From Chytriomyces cf. hyalinus JEL632 (taxonomy: Eukaryota > Chytridiomycota > Chytridiomycetes > Chytridiales > Chytriomycetaceae): a stretch of 64,000 bases of DNA. Position 1 is the stretch's first letter; each line of letters starts with the position of its first letter. Below, one piece after another: positions 8,922 to 20,125 of this stretch. The stretch lies in contig JAIWWG010000072.1 in NCBI GenBank assembly GCA_025435555.1, positions 117,437 to 181,436 on the forward strand, in the 5' to 3' direction. The notes below the pieces were generated by a model that worked only from the letters and a program-made list of their open reading frames with translations, was not told the origin of the DNA and ran no database searches. The position numbers were made by a program, and so were the translations under genes.

Positions 8922-9374
8922 TTAAGAACCCGTCCTCTCCATCGCCAGAGCCAGCGTGGCAAACTCCATCAACACCGACGACTTTTCCACACTAAGCCCA
9001 CACCGAGCCTCTCTCCACCTCCATACTCGCATAGACTCGTCATACATCTTCTGCAACTCGAGCTTATAATACTGATGGCGTTCATGCGCAATGATCGCCA
9101 GTTCTTGTACACTAAGTTCGCCTTAATTGAGAGCGTTACTTTCTCGGATATAGCTATGATACTTCATTTGGGAGTTCTGCCGCAGTTGTCTTGATGCAGC
9201 TTCGAAGGCGTTCCGAGTATGGTCGTCCACTCGGCTTAGAAGATGCTTACGCGTGATGGAGTCGGTGTGGATGTGCCTTCTTGAGTGCGCGTGAGTTTGC
9301 TTCATCGAGACAAAGAGTCCGGGTGGGAATGGTCGCCGGTGTTTATTTTTCCCGACCCGTTCTCTCGATCGCAT
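8922..9374 (-). CDS. Small hypothetical protein, probably two exons
   Basis: A reverse-strand frame from 9374 is broken by a TAA near 9123 but resumes in the same frame downstream. A 51-nt GT-AG intron at 9112-9162 removes the stop and keeps the frame, giving about 133 residues (or fewer if the later ATG of MKQTHAHSRR is used). The spliced product is helical and charged, with RVDDHTRNAFEAASRQLRQ and later ELAIIAHERHQYYKLELQ, and ends TLALAMERTGS. I recognise no family; mitochondrial accessory proteins of this size look similar. If the intron is not real, this is a pseudogene with one nonsense codon. Confidence 0.4.
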
Positions 9375-10290
9375 TTTACGAGATTATGTAATGCATTATG
9401 AAAAGCGCTGTGTTGGTGGTGAGGTGCCTGCGGCCAAGAGGCGTTGTCGGCCTAGGGCTAACTGCAAACTGAATTACGCGTTTCTGTCCCGTGCACAATC
9501 ATCCATCATCCATCGAAGGTTGTTTTCGATCCTGTGACTTGCGCGTTTTCAGGTATTTTGGTATTAATATATTCGCGTTGACAATTATTCATGTTATTCA
9601 GAGGATCATGTTGCTGCGTATAACTGGGTCTATACATTAGAGACCAGTTGGATCTCTTGAAGTTGGCTGCGCAATGGTTCGCAAATTCAAGTTACGGAGA
9701 ACATCCACCTGGAATGTTTGAATATACCAAGGTTTATGCATTCTTTCCATCTTCACACCAACGAAGCTTATGCGCCTGCATTTGCATTTGCTCCAGATTC
9801 TTTCCAGCCTGGGTTGGGCATACCATATGATACCGCACAAGTGGGGTGTCCCCAGCTTCAAGTGGCCAAAGAAGTCCCCAAATGAAAGTTCTATCACATT
9901 CAAGATTTCCCTATCGCCAGCATGATCTCCTCGAAAGCTCGATCGATTCTTCAAGAGCTGTTTCTCTTTTGCATTGAAACCCAACCCAGAAACAGCATTC
10001 TGCATCGGCATGCTGTATTTATACGGTCCAACTCCATCAGCCATCGCACTCTTCTTGGCGGACTAAAGCCAAACTCCTCTGTTATCCCATTCAATATCTC
10101 AAACCCAACTAGAAGTCATTTACCAGCGGAGGAGTCTCCAACAACCCCGAAACATTCAGAACCGCTGAGCATCGAAAAGCAGGTGCAAAATGAATCGTCA
10201 AGACTGGCCTGAGACAATGGACTCGCATCCCCCGAAATCAGATTTCTCAACTTGCATCGTGACCCAGTGAATACCTGTCCCTCGCCATCG
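9375..10290. other. Region with coding-like but unresolved frames
   Basis: Two competing signals overlap here. On the plus strand an open stretch from about 9650 to 9883 includes EAYAPAFAFAPDSFQPGLG and ends VAKEVPK-stop; on the reverse strand a 135-codon frame (9637-10044) begins MADGVGPYKYSMPMQNAVSG. Neither resembles a known protein to me. 9375-9640 is AT-rich with nothing recognisable. Confidence 0.25.
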
Positions 10291-10299
10291 CCGATGCAG

Positions 10300-11130
10300 G
10301 GTCAGCCATATGCAACCGTGGCATCGAAGACATTTCGCATCAAAGTCACTGCTTACTCACGCCTTCTTTTTGTTTTCTTTCGATCCGATGCAGTGAACGA
10401 AACGAGTTGCGGAGGAGTCTTTCGCGGGACTTGGACGTCGTTACGAAAGATTTACGGCAACGATGGCATGAGGGGACTGTACCGAGGCGTTGTCCCGTCC
10501 ATGTGGGGCGCATCTTTGTCCTTGGGCTTCTACTTGGCGACGTAATTTTACAGGTCCCCCAACACACACTAACAACAACCACCCATTGACTGCAGCTACG
10601 ATTCCATCAAAGACCAAATGCAGCGACACATTGACAACTCAAACGGCTATATGCAACCAAACGACTCGAACGACGCGCACAAAGTCAAATCAGCATCTCG
10701 ATTAACTCCAGCCCGCCATCTCGTTGCATCCATAGTGGAGATGTGAATAAGCTGGATACATGGGATTACATGGGTATGGCTACGACAGCGAAAGTGTTGC
10801 GATGTTGATCACATATCCGTACCAAGTTGTGAGAGCCAGAATTCAGGTAACTTAATGACGGCGTTGTTTAAACTCGAATCTTTTCAGCTCAACGAATGCG
10901 TTTTTGGAAAATAGAATGAGAGAGCAGCTGAAGCAGGCGTGTATAAATCAACACTTGGAACTATCCGAATCATTTATCGAAACGAGAAAATAGCTGGGTT
11001 TTACAAAGGAAAGGGATGGGCCCCAATTTGATTCGAGTTTTGCCTGAATCCGTTCTAACCTTTGTCGTCTATGAGGTAATAACAACTGTGTCCTTTCTCG
11101 AAATTGATCTCCCTTCCCGCCGGCAGTCTG
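10300..11130 (+). pseudogene. Mitochondrial carrier pseudogene (FAD/folate transporter, SLC25A32/Flx1-like)
   Basis: Exon-like blocks 10394-10541, 10596-10846 and 10915-11075 keep GT-AG introns and encode recognisable carrier segments: RKIYGNDGMRGLYRGVVPS, SMWGASLSLGFYLATYDSIK, ITYPYQVVRARIQ and IRIIYRNEKIAGFYKG, then VLTFVVYE. The ITYPYQVVR and GFYKG-x-x-PNLIRV pattern is typical of the folate/FAD branch of the SLC25 family, which moves FAD or folates across the inner mitochondrial membrane. It is broken by a TGA at 10744-10746, a frameshift before AMLITYPYQ near 10795 and an insertion near 11008. The first third is only weakly visible (10300-10350). Retained introns mean a DNA-level duplicate, not a processed copy. 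Confidence 0.8.
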
Positions 11131-11301
11131 TAAGTAATTTCTGCCGCCTCTACTTATCGTAAAATCAAGCATGGACTGCAAATAAAGCAGATTACAGTTT
11201 ATACATTACATTCTCATTTTCGCGCGGTGCCTCAAACCAGATAAACATAAGAGATACAAACAGGCGTATTTCCAAACCCGAACCCCCCAACATACTCTCC
11301 T

Positions 11302-11811
11302 TCACAAACTCAATCCCTCATCCATGGACGCGTTCAAGGTACACGCAGATTCCATGCATTCCGAAAACTTGGCTGGAACCTTTTCAGTCAAAGCCGCGGC
11401 GTGAGATGACAACACCGCCGAATCCGCTTCTTGTCCCAGATCTACATTCATAGTGCAAGCTCCGTGGCTCTCCATGGCAGGCACTGCCTCGTTGACGTGC
11501 ACGCCTGGTTTATCCACAACTGGAGTCAACACACCCACAGGTCTCTTTCCAAAAATCCCGCAATCAACAACCGCATCCATTGTATCATGGTCCATGTACG
11601 CAAACGAAGAAGACAAGGTGATGGCTGTAACGGACAGGGATTTTCGGGGAATCTGGATGGCACTTTCGAACCGGCGGAACACGGTGAAACGTGTCCGATT
11701 GTCGGCGGGATTCGATTCCACCGGGTGCTGATTATGATCGTGCGGGTTCCTGGTTACGAAGATGGACGGTGCTGAGCGGTAAATCACGTCGTGTGTTTTT
11801 GTGGCGGTCAT
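11302..11811 (-). CDS. Hypothetical 169-residue protein, intronless
   Basis: Single open frame beginning MTATKTHDVIYRSAPSIF. No membrane segment, signal peptide or known motif. The composition is balanced and the frame is the longest on either strand here, so it may be a lineage-specific gene, but the overlapping plus-strand frame at 11431-11775 shows that open frames in this GC-balanced stretch can arise by chance. Confidence 0.4.
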   Translation of the reverse strand: MTATKTHDVIYRSAPSIFVTRNPHDHNQHPVESNPADNRTRFTVFRRFESAIQIPRKSLSVTAITLSSSFAYMDHDTMDAVVDCGIFGKRPVGVLTPVVDKPGVHVNEAVPAMESHGACTMNVDLGQEADSAVLSSHAAALTEKVPAKFSECMESACTLNASMDEGLSL

Positions 11812-11948
11812 TCACAGGTTTTTTCTTGTATTTTTGGAGTTTTCCTTTCAATTTTTTGGCCCGGGAGAAAAAAAGGGAGTTGAAAAATCAAGGCGCGCTT
11901 TTTCTGTTTGGTACGTCACGTTTCAGAGCTAACGCCTCTTGACTTGTT

Positions 11949-12179
11949 TTATCCTTGCAAGATGGATGACAGCGTGTTATACAGCCGGAAGAGTTGAACC
12001 AACCACACGGGAAGCAGGACTGTCACGAACGGTAACTGGTAATCGAGAACATCATCCAAACCAAGCGCTTCTTCGACCCTACTCATCCCGCCTAGCACCG
12101 ACCAGTACAATCTGTTGCTGCCGTAATCATGCGTTGGACTCTGGTTCCGCAGGCCATTATGCTCCAATCTCTGCTGCAC
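11949..12179 (-). CDS. Possible small membrane protein
   Basis: 76 codons. After a hydrophilic N-terminal half comes a hydrophobic helix (VTVLLPVWLVQLFRLYNTL) close to the C terminus, a tail-anchor-like layout. No family is recognised and there is no independent support. Confidence 0.25.
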   Translation of the reverse strand: MQQRLEHNGLRNQSPTHDYGSNRLYWSVLGGMSRVEEALGLDDVLDYQLPFVTVLLPVWLVQLFRLYNTLSSILQG

Positions 12180-12339
12180 TCGTAATGGCCAGGTTTTTAA
12201 AACAACCCCCAGCTACTATGTTCCGATAACTATGTGTACCGACAGTGCCAGACAGATATAACGCCAGGGGGAAAATAGCGGTGGAAATAAATCAGCTTTT
12301 TTTCTTGCAGCCCCCTTATCATTTATTCCTGCGCTAATA

Positions 12340-12510
12340 GACGACAGAAGGAGCATTTCAAAACGAAAAAGGAGAACCAATTATACAGTAGAACGAACGC
12401 GCCATCTTGTTGAATGAAATAATCATTTTTTTCAACGCTGGAGACAATGAAGTTGATTTGTTCTTGTGTCAACTGCACTGACAGCCCTTTTCCCATTGAG
12501 CATCATCTCA
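12340..12510 (-). pseudogene. Decayed duplicate of the 3' end of the gene at 13019-14063
   Basis: 12340-12500 resembles 12900-13090 base for base over long stretches, including the last coding bases and the 3' flank. On the reverse strand the copy reads LTQEQINFIVSSVEKN where the gene reads LTQEQVNFISLQRLKK. Only the last exon and flank are present and the frame drifts at the end, so this is a partial tandem duplicate. The surrounding 12.18-13.02 kb is AT-rich and otherwise empty. Confidence 0.7.
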
Positions 12511-13018
12511 CAATCACGCTGACCCAACTTTGCCAGACTGGCCATGCTCTCAATTTGTCATTTAAATTCTTTTTTTGCAGGCAACAGATGGAAAATAGGT
12601 GAACCCAGGAAACAGTTGCATCTGAATGAGAATACAGTCAAGTTAGAGATCATATTTAGGCTACTGGATAAATGGGGGCAGGTGTATTGTCAACTGCTCA
12701 CAATTCCATGTATTTCTCAAAATCCGATGAGTGTTTTATCGCCCATGTTTGACCAATAACAAATGTGGTGAATTTATAGTAGCGCGTGTATGTGTGCGAA
12801 TGTATGTGTGTGGGAACATAGCATTTGTGTGGGAACACGAGCCGTAATGACTGGGCCTTACATTTAACGTCTGGATTAATCCAAAGAGACTTTATTCTGC
12901 ATTTATTGCCGCAGTCTTGTCACAAACGGAACGAGGAAACATGCCGTTTTCAAAACAAAAAGTAGAACCGTGTTGACAGTAAAGAGGAACGCGAACTCTT
13001 ATTGAAGAAATAAAACTG

Positions 13019-14063
13019 TCACTTTTTCAAACGTTGGAGACTGATGAAGTTGACTTGTTCTTGTGTCAACCGCGTCGACTGCCCTTTTGCGGGTGGTCGG
13101 TAGACCCGCTTCCTCTTGTTTTTGCCTTTGGAGCCGGAGGAAGCACTGGAACCTTGGGACTTGATCGCCGGCTGTGATGGTGCATGGTTCCCGGCAGTGT
13201 TTTCTTGGCTTGGTAACGCAGGGACGACCTCAGGATTCTTTTTGGTGCAAAATGAGATGTTTAGACTGCAGCGTAAGTTAAAATCCATTCAAATACGCTT
13301 ACGTTTTCAGAACATTGTTGATTTGAGGGTTCGCTTGTTTCCTGCTTTCGCAGAAGGAACAAAGAACGCACCAACGTTTGAGTATATAACCGGTCAGATA
13401 TAGAGCAATCCAAAGCAACTCTCGATGGGCAAACTTACGCCGTTGGTTACAACTGGGTCGCATGGACCGTCGGTATCAATGAACTCAACATCGTGGGCTG
13501 AGCATTCCATTGCGGCTGCTTGGGCGGTCCACCAAGCCATTTCGGCGGCAATAACCTGCTTTGCAAACTTGTTCAATACTTGTCCTCTGCAGGAACGGTT
13601 AGGTCACCTTTGAGTCCATGAATGAAGAGTAGAGGAAATGTTCAGCTTCCTTTGAGGTCTCTCCATCAACTGGCTCATCATTCATTCTGATGACGGTAGC
13701 CGTGTGCTGTTCATCCTAACCCCGCATTTTAGATGAACAAGGGTGAGAAATAACAACAAGGATCTAACTCACAGTTTCAGGAACACTGGCATCACCCAGC
13801 AGAGTAATCTCACTCTCCAGCGGACGCAGCTGCACCATACAGGGCACATTTTTGACAGCGTCGCGGTCTGTTTGAACATGCTCGCAAACGCCAGCAGCAG
13901 CTACAATGTCCAACATAGGAAGTTGGACATTGCAGTTACCAGCTGCCATGAGCGATTCAACGATCATCATCGCTTGGTCGAATTTCCCCACCACATCCAA
14001 GCGAAGAGCGACGAGATTATTGTGCAGTTCGTGCAGTGTAGCGATTTGTGCTGGGGTCAACAT
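13019..14063 (-). CDS. Hypothetical protein, five exons
   Basis: Exons 13773-14063, 13608-13715, 13439-13567 (or -13555), 13303-13341 and 13019-13237 join in phase 0 with GTGAGT, GTGACC, GTAAGT and GTAAGC donors to give about 261 residues. The N-terminal half is helical (MLTPAQIATLHELHNNLVAL), the C-terminal part is low complexity with a lysine/arginine patch (SKGKNKRKRVYRPPAKG), a possible nuclear or nucleolar signal, before LTQEQVNF. I recognise no family. The second intron is very short (40 or 52 nt) and its acceptor is uncertain. A partial duplicate of the last exon lies about 600 bp downstream. Confidence 0.6.
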
Positions 14064-15060
14064 CTTTCAATCTACCGTTTGAAAATGACCATGAGAATCC
14101 ATCAGGTGTGGTTATGGGTGTGGAAGACACTGTCTTGAGGGAGGGAGAGGGATTTACAGTCCGTGACAATTCCGTGTCTTGTTCGACAGCCATCGGGACA
14201 GAGACAACTCGCGCTTCCATCCACAGCCCGACATGGAAATTAAAGCTTACACTCATGTCGCATGGATGGTAGCTTCATCGACCGCGCTCAGAAAGAAGCT
14301 GGCAGGCTGGGGAACGAAGGCAAAGAGGAAATAGTTGGGGGACTGGACGCGCTCAGCTTACATTATGTTATTAACTGAGGGTTCTTTAGCGTCTTGGCTG
14401 GTGGTTCAAGCGCTCTTGTTATGACTGAGGAGGAAACAAAATGACACTATGAGACGACAAGACAACATCCGCGCAGAACAAGTACAAAGGGTGAAGTGGG
14501 AGAGTTGGAAGAGTAAGTGGGTAGTATACTAGTGGTAGTCGTAAGGGAGTAGGTCCAACTCGATGTGGGAAGGGGGGGTCAAGCTGGAGAAAGTGGGAAG
14601 AGGATGGGATTCACCTTTTTGCGACGCTGCTCTCGAAAGAAACGCGCAAGAGGAAAATCAGATAAAAAAATGGTAAATAAACGAGATGCACGGTATACTT
14701 ACGTGTGCTGGGGGCAGCCAGCGGCACAGCGGTTGAACCAAAACTACCTATTCAACTGGAGGAAGCCGCGTGATAAATTCGAACGCTCGGCACTCGCTTG
14801 CTGGATGCAGAGGGACGACGGAATCGTTGCGCAGGAGGGCCTTGATATCTACGTCCGACCCAGCAATGAATCTGTGTTTCGAGTGCCGAATCAGCCACTC
14901 ACACGAATCCCTTGTGTTTGGCCTCCAAATAAACCCATCTCGAAAAGTAGATCACGGAAACACGGCTCAAACATGTCCGAATCTACTGCCTCGCGACCAC
15001 GAAACTGCGACCTATTTACTCGCTCGGCATGAGGTAACACCGTCGTTCAATCGAATGCCG
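14064..15060. other. Interval without a recognisable gene
   Basis: Open frames (for example plus 14565-15032) have no recognisable content. 14064-14290 is presumably leader sequence of the reverse-strand gene ending at 13019. Confidence 0.4.
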
Positions 15061-15082
15061 AAACAGGATTGGTGTTTCATGT

Positions 15083-15420
15083 TTGTCCAGATGGATTCGG
15101 ACTAATGATTTTGAAGTTCGCGCCGCTGCCAGGGAGGGAAGGTGCATTTGCTGTTCTTCCGACGATCGAACGACACAAGCTGACCACATGTTCATCTCAG
15201 TGGCAAAGCGCTGCCAATTTCTGCAGTGGCTCAACGCGTATCATCTTGCAGGAATACACGTCTGAAAAGAGGTCCATTTGCTCTGTCAATCCAGCGCAAT
15301 CCAGCGCGACATGAACCAATCCACCGTGGCATCCATTGAATTCAGCGCGTGGGGATGATATTTCGCTTGGTTCCCAATGTTGAGGTTTCCAGAGACAAAA
15401 GCCAACACAACAAGGTATCA
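15083..15420 (+). pseudogene. Possible remnant of an HNH-type nuclease exon
   Basis: From 15083 the plus strand reads FEVRAAAREGRCICCSSDD followed by TQADHMFISVAKRCQFLQW. The order arginine-rich lead, C-x-x-C-like pair and A-x-H-x-F resembles the start of fungal HNH_2 proteins. Stop codons follow at about 15265 and 15352, with MNQSTVASIEFSAWG between. The match is from memory and weak; it could be coincidental. Confidence 0.25.
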
Positions 15421-16734
15421 TTCGATATTGTAGGATTTTCGTTTTCGAAGCCTTTGCTCATGTCGCGTTCGCAGAGGATTTGCCGTCAGCGCAGTGACGT
15501 TTGGAAATTGGCGCGGCAGTTCGCCGTCGAAAGAGCGCGCTAGACCCTCAATATTCAGATGGATGCTCGAACAGCAAGGTGTAAATACGACGAAGTTGAC
15601 TCACGTAGCGACTGCCTGGGAAACGACCAATCTTATGGTGATTTAGATACGCCATGTATTCTTGAGGTATTCGGCTCTAGTAATCAAAGCAGTGATATAA
15701 CGCACCATAGCTATTCAGAGGTCGCTCTGTTTTATGCTGCATGGCACTTTTGTGGGTCTTTTCTTTTGGGTTCACATTGTTTCGACTCAAAATCACACTA
15801 TGCCATCAATCTGGGCATACCTGCGTCTTAATCGATTCATGCGAGACGTAGACTTGCATATTCGAGCCGGTCGGTTGGGTTAGTGGAGCATGCGGAAATG
15901 GACCGGCTTTGTCGTAGGCCCTCCAAATATCGCAAAATCGGCGAAAAACTTACTGCGCTCATCCGGAGAAACTAAATCGAAAACCGACCAGAGACCGATT
16001 TCAAATCTTCTTCGCCCGATGTTCACCTCAGTTTCTATCCGACCCCTTCGATTTTGTCCCATTTAGAAGGCGGCTTCGAGGATCTGAATAGTATCGATCA
16101 ACGCTTCAACTGATGCAAATGGCGAGTGCTGTGTCAGTGGAGTGGCATGCTTGAGATGGCTGGGATTTCAATCACTCTTTCCTTGAGCTCGCGTTTATCG
16201 CAGACTTCGTGTGTGGAGTCGATGGCAGCCTTGAAGCAGTTATCAGTTTCCTTTTGACGGTACTGCAGCTCTTTCTGGCAAGAACTCCACCGGTTCTCCT
16301 CGCTGCAATTTCGTGTCAATACAGTTGATCAGCATCCCGCAAGTTTAGCGACCTTCTTTTCTGTCATTTGGTATGGCAATGATATGCTCTGGACACAGAC
16401 TTTCTACTTCGGATTTTCTGAAAGCGACTTTGTATTGGAACTTCAGAAGTTGATGTAATGAATCAGCATTTTATTGTTTTCGCATCCTTGCGTGCAACGC
16501 GCCTGACACTACAACCGCGATTTATATGCAAGTATCGTAAAGTCTGGTTAAAAACCAGCTTTGGCTGTGAGCCTTGAACGCACAGTCGTGAACTCGTTTC
16601 AGTTCTTGACCAATCTTTGTTTGCTTTGAGTTTATTTCCTTTTTGACTATTGTTCATCAATATTTAAACACTCATCGCATGCCCAGAGTACAGGGTCCTC
16701 CCCACAACAAAAAGATAAAAAAATGACCCAGAGA
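15421..16734. other. Interval with only weak coding signals
   Basis: Reverse-strand 16134-16460 looks exon-like (EENRWSSCQKELQYRQKETD; and CPEHIIAIPNDRKE upstream of a GT...CAG segment), but the two pieces do not join in frame, so it is either decayed or I have the wrong exon limits. Nothing else is recognisable. Confidence 0.3.
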
Positions 16735-18120
16735 TCACTCGCTTTTGGCAAGCTTCGCCTGTTCCTTTTGTGTCTTTTTGATAAACTCGGCTTTGGTCAT
16801 AACCTGCCCACTTGACGAACGGACCAGGTTTCCAGTGCTGGTGTTCTTGCGCTTGGGCTTCTTTTTATCGACCGTTTCGGGTTCAGCCTGAACTCCCTCG
16901 GTATCCACCGGTTGTTGCTGCTGCTGCTGAGTCGTGTTCTTTCTGCTTCGCGCTTTCTTAGCAGCCTTCTTTGGAATGGCTTCTTCAGAATCAGATTCTT
17001 CTTGAGTTTCAACAGCCTCGGCCACTTCATCTTCGACTTCGGACACTTCCATTTTCTTTCCCAAGCTTCCGATCCACGCAGGAATCCCAATAATTGTTTC
17101 CGGCAGCTGAACCACAAGCGTCTTGCTGATGCTTGGCTTCAAGGTTTCAAGGTACTTGGCAGCCTCAGCGCCTTCGTCCCTAAACTCTTCCTCCTGGTGT
17201 TCAATCGTAATCAATCCGTCCAACTCAGGCATCTTCAAGATTTCAGCCACAGCCACGCCGTTACGAATCGCCTTCTTGACAGCTGCGGGGGGTTCTGGGT
17301 GGCCGGCCTTCTTGAGCATACGACGCAGGTTGGTGTATGTCAAGTCGTTGCTTGTTTTGGTTTCGACAACCTCAAACACGGTGGTATCAATCTTGTGTTT
17401 GATTTGACGGTATTGGACTTCCTGGATCAAGTATTGGCCGATACTGATTGCAATCACCAGGAAGGAGAGGATGAAGGGGAGACCTGGTTTGTATCTGTTT
17501 TAGGGGGCGAAGGTGAGGGGTTGAATGAGATTTTTTGGAAAGGTTTCCCGTTGAGAAGTGAAAAAAAAAACCCAACAGAATATATACCTGGCAACGTAGT
17601 AGCCTGTTCCTCTCCAAGTGGGAATTCCAGTGCTGCGGTGTTTGTCGTATCTCTCGCGCATGTCCTTGTCCTTCAAGACTGTGTTAATTGAGGTCAAGAG
17701 AGCGTACCTGACGATGGATGAGGGAGAGCATTCAGCAACAGTGATCCCACATATTTTTACACTATTTCACTCACAAAGAAGCAGCCTCCGGAGCTGGATT
17801 CTTGTCCGGGTGCAGCTCGAGGGATTGTTTTCTGTAAGCGCGGCTAATTTGGATTGGTGTGGCAGTGTGGGGAACTTCGAGGGCCCCGTAAAAGTCAATG
17901 CGTTTGCCCTTTGCATCCTTTTCCCCCTTGATCTTGACGAGTTTGTCGTGCTGTGGGTTGAAAAGAGAATGCAATTTGTTGGGAGATGATGGGTTAGTTT
18001 GGGCGAGGGATGGGGATTCAAACGCACCAGATCGAAGATGGCGTAGTCTTCCTTCTCCCAGGCCAGGGCGCACAAGCTGAGACAGCAGATCAGCAGGAAG
18101 GTCAGCACTGATGATCGCAT
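16735..18120 (-). CDS. ER-membrane DnaJ protein (ERdj1/Erj5-like)
   Basis: Exons 18028-18120, 17775-17950, 17588-17707 and 16735-17494 join in frame (382 residues). Residues 1-20 are a signal peptide (MRSSVLTFLLICCLSLCALA). The J domain follows, with DFYGALEVP, helix II AYRKQSLELHPDKN (HPD at about 78-80) and the helix IV remnant DKDMRERYDKHR. A membrane span lies near 131-152 (GLPFILSFLVIAISIGQYLI). The C-terminal half is acidic, then lysine-rich. The layout lumenal J domain, one span, charged cytosolic tail is that of ERdj1/DNAJC1 and fungal Erj5, which stimulate Hsp70 (BiP/Kar2) in the ER. Divergent from the uracil phosphoribosyltransferase gene, with starts about 230 bp apart. Confidence 0.88.
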
Positions 18121-18351
18121 GTTTTATTTTGCGACTGTTTTTTTTATTTCATTCCCATTTGACACGTTGGAATCAGAATCACTTCTCCCGACATCCTCAT
18201 CAAGGACATCACCGACGCGTGTCGATCCGTAAACAAGTGAAAGACAAGGCTAGAACCGCCAATAAGTGACACGCATTTATTGTATGGACGAGAAAGCCCG
18301 TTTAAATGATCCCATATTCCCATTTTAACTTTCAAGCAAATAAACATCAAA

Positions 18352-19534
18352 ATGGCAAACACTCCGCAGCAGCGTGAGTACAACGACCCCCTTGGTCCCC
18401 CAACACTGCATGCACCCCTCAATCAAACTGCGGACCGCGTCACCCCATCTCTCATTATCCTGATGGGACATCGATACCATGCTTCCCCCCATTCAAAAGA
18501 CACTGCAGACACTACAGCTGACAACACACATCCCCTGCATCATCAACAGACCCGCTCATTGCACACAAGATTTCTCTGCTGAGAGACAAGCGCGTCAAGC
18601 CAAAGCAGTTCCGTGAGCTTGTCAATGAACTGGGCGTCTTGATTGGATACCAAGCCACGGCGAACCTGGACTTGATCGAGACGAAGCAGGTATGTCCTGT
18701 CTCTATTTGCGAGAAAAACATTCTTGGACTTTTGTGCATTTGCTCAAGCGGAAGTGCCCCCCTTCTCATTTTCTCATTTTGTGTTTGCAAAAAGGTCGAA
18801 AGCCCCGTCGCGCCATTCACCGGAGTCAAACTGAAGGATGAGATTGCAATTTTCCCAATCATGCGTGCGGGACTTGGCCTTGTGGATTGTTGAGTTGTTT
18901 TACGTTTTTTGCTTTTCTTTGTTGCGCTGATCCAAGTGGCACCTTTCAAACAGCGTTGCTCACTCTGATCCCAACGGCGCGAGTGCACCACCTCGGACTC
19001 TACAGAGAACACGTGAGAACTCCATCTCTATTTTAAACAGCCGTCTGTCCGACTCATATGTTTTTGCTCGATTCTTCCAGTCCACTCTCCTCCCCGTCGA
19101 ATACTACAACAAGCTTCCACAAGAATGCACGGTGGATGTCGGATTCGTTGTTGATCCAATGATCGCCACTGGTGGAACAGCTGTCGCTGCCATCAACATG
19201 CTGAAGGAATGGGGGTTGAAGAAGATCAAGTTTATTGGCTTGATTGGATCCACCTTTGGAATCAAGGTGTTGCGTGATGCGCATCCTGTAAGTGTTTCTC
19301 TTTCATGCGCGTGGTAGTTTTTCCAAGATGTGCTGGCAACTGAAATAGCTTTTTGTTTTGATGAAAGGATGTCGAAATTCACGTCGGAGTGATTGATGAG
19401 AATCTCACGGACGAGGTATTATTTCTTTCTGACTGGACATCTGTCGCATCCGTTTAACATGACACAATGGAAAACAGGGTTACATTATTCCAGGGTGCGG
19501 TGATGCAGGCGACCGAATTTTCAAGACTCTTTAA
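18352..19534 (+). CDS. FUR1: Uracil phosphoribosyltransferase
   Basis: Seven exons (18352-18373, 18550-18689, 18795-18888, 18954-19012, 19081-19287, 19368-19415, 19478-19534) join in frame to 208 residues, the usual family length. It converts uracil and PRPP to UMP in pyrimidine salvage. Visible hallmarks: [16 protein letters not shown] at the N terminus, [13 protein letters not shown], the PRPP loop [10 protein letters not shown] and the C-terminal uracil-binding loop [11 protein letters not shown]. The first exon is only 22 nt. The third intron uses a GTTGAG donor, the weakest of the set. Nothing suggests inactivation. Confidence 0.93.
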
Positions 19535-19684
19535 ATATTTACCTTTTGGGTGTTTTTTTTTCTTCGCTGTTGCCTTCCCTGTTGAAATGATGTGGTGGCT
19601 CAAATAAGTCTCTGCTTTGTCGCTGCTGATGCCAAAAAAACAAAGTTTGAGATGGACAGATGGTGTTTTATTCTGGAAACTCGT

Positions 19685-20125
19685 TCAGTGCCACTTGGTC
19701 ACATACACAGCCTTGCTGGAATCCAACACTGGCACATTGCCCGGGTTCAAAGCCGCATAGCTCAACGTGTATTGCAGCTTTCCCAACCCTCTGAGTCCAT
19801 AAGAACACGTCGCAACTTTCTGCGCAGGATTACACGTTACCATATCATTTGCAGCCGCAACACCATTCCTGGACGGAGTTTTACATTTCGAACAAGCAAG
19901 CTGACAAAGCGTTGAATTTGGAAACGCCTTCTCACATGCGGAAGAAAGCAGGTAATATTTTGGGTAGCATAGTCCTTTTGGCGCGTACGTTGTTGGACAG
20001 GAGAAGCGGCAGTTGAGGTCTGGAGAGATTGCACAGGCTCCGTTGAATTGGTAGCAGTCTTGGCAGCTTACTGTGCAGTTTGAGAAGGAGTTGTGGCAGA
20101 TGGTTGGGACGCGGAGTGTCGTCAT
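19685..20125 (-). CDS. Cysteine-rich hypothetical protein
   Basis: Intronless frame of 146 residues with 14 cysteines, most of them in residues 10-85 (for example CHNSFSNCTVSCQDCYQF and CQLACSKCKTP). Regular cysteine spacing suggests a disulfide-rich extracellular fold, yet the N terminus MTTLRVPTICHN lacks a signal peptide. An upstream exon carrying one is possible but I could not find it in 20126-20300. The family is not recognised. Confidence 0.5.
   Translation of the reverse strand: MTTLRVPTICHNSFSNCTVSCQDCYQFNGACAISPDLNCRFSCPTTYAPKGLCYPKYYLLSSACEKAFPNSTLCQLACSKCKTPSRNGVAAANDMVTCNPAQKVATCSYGLRGLGKLQYTLSYAALNPGNVPVLDSSKAVYVTKWH

Noticed and set aside
14017-14256. Reverse-strand frame MSVSFNFHVGLW as first exon of the gene at 13019
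   Set aside because: It overlaps the ATG at 14063 in another frame and no plausible intron joins them.
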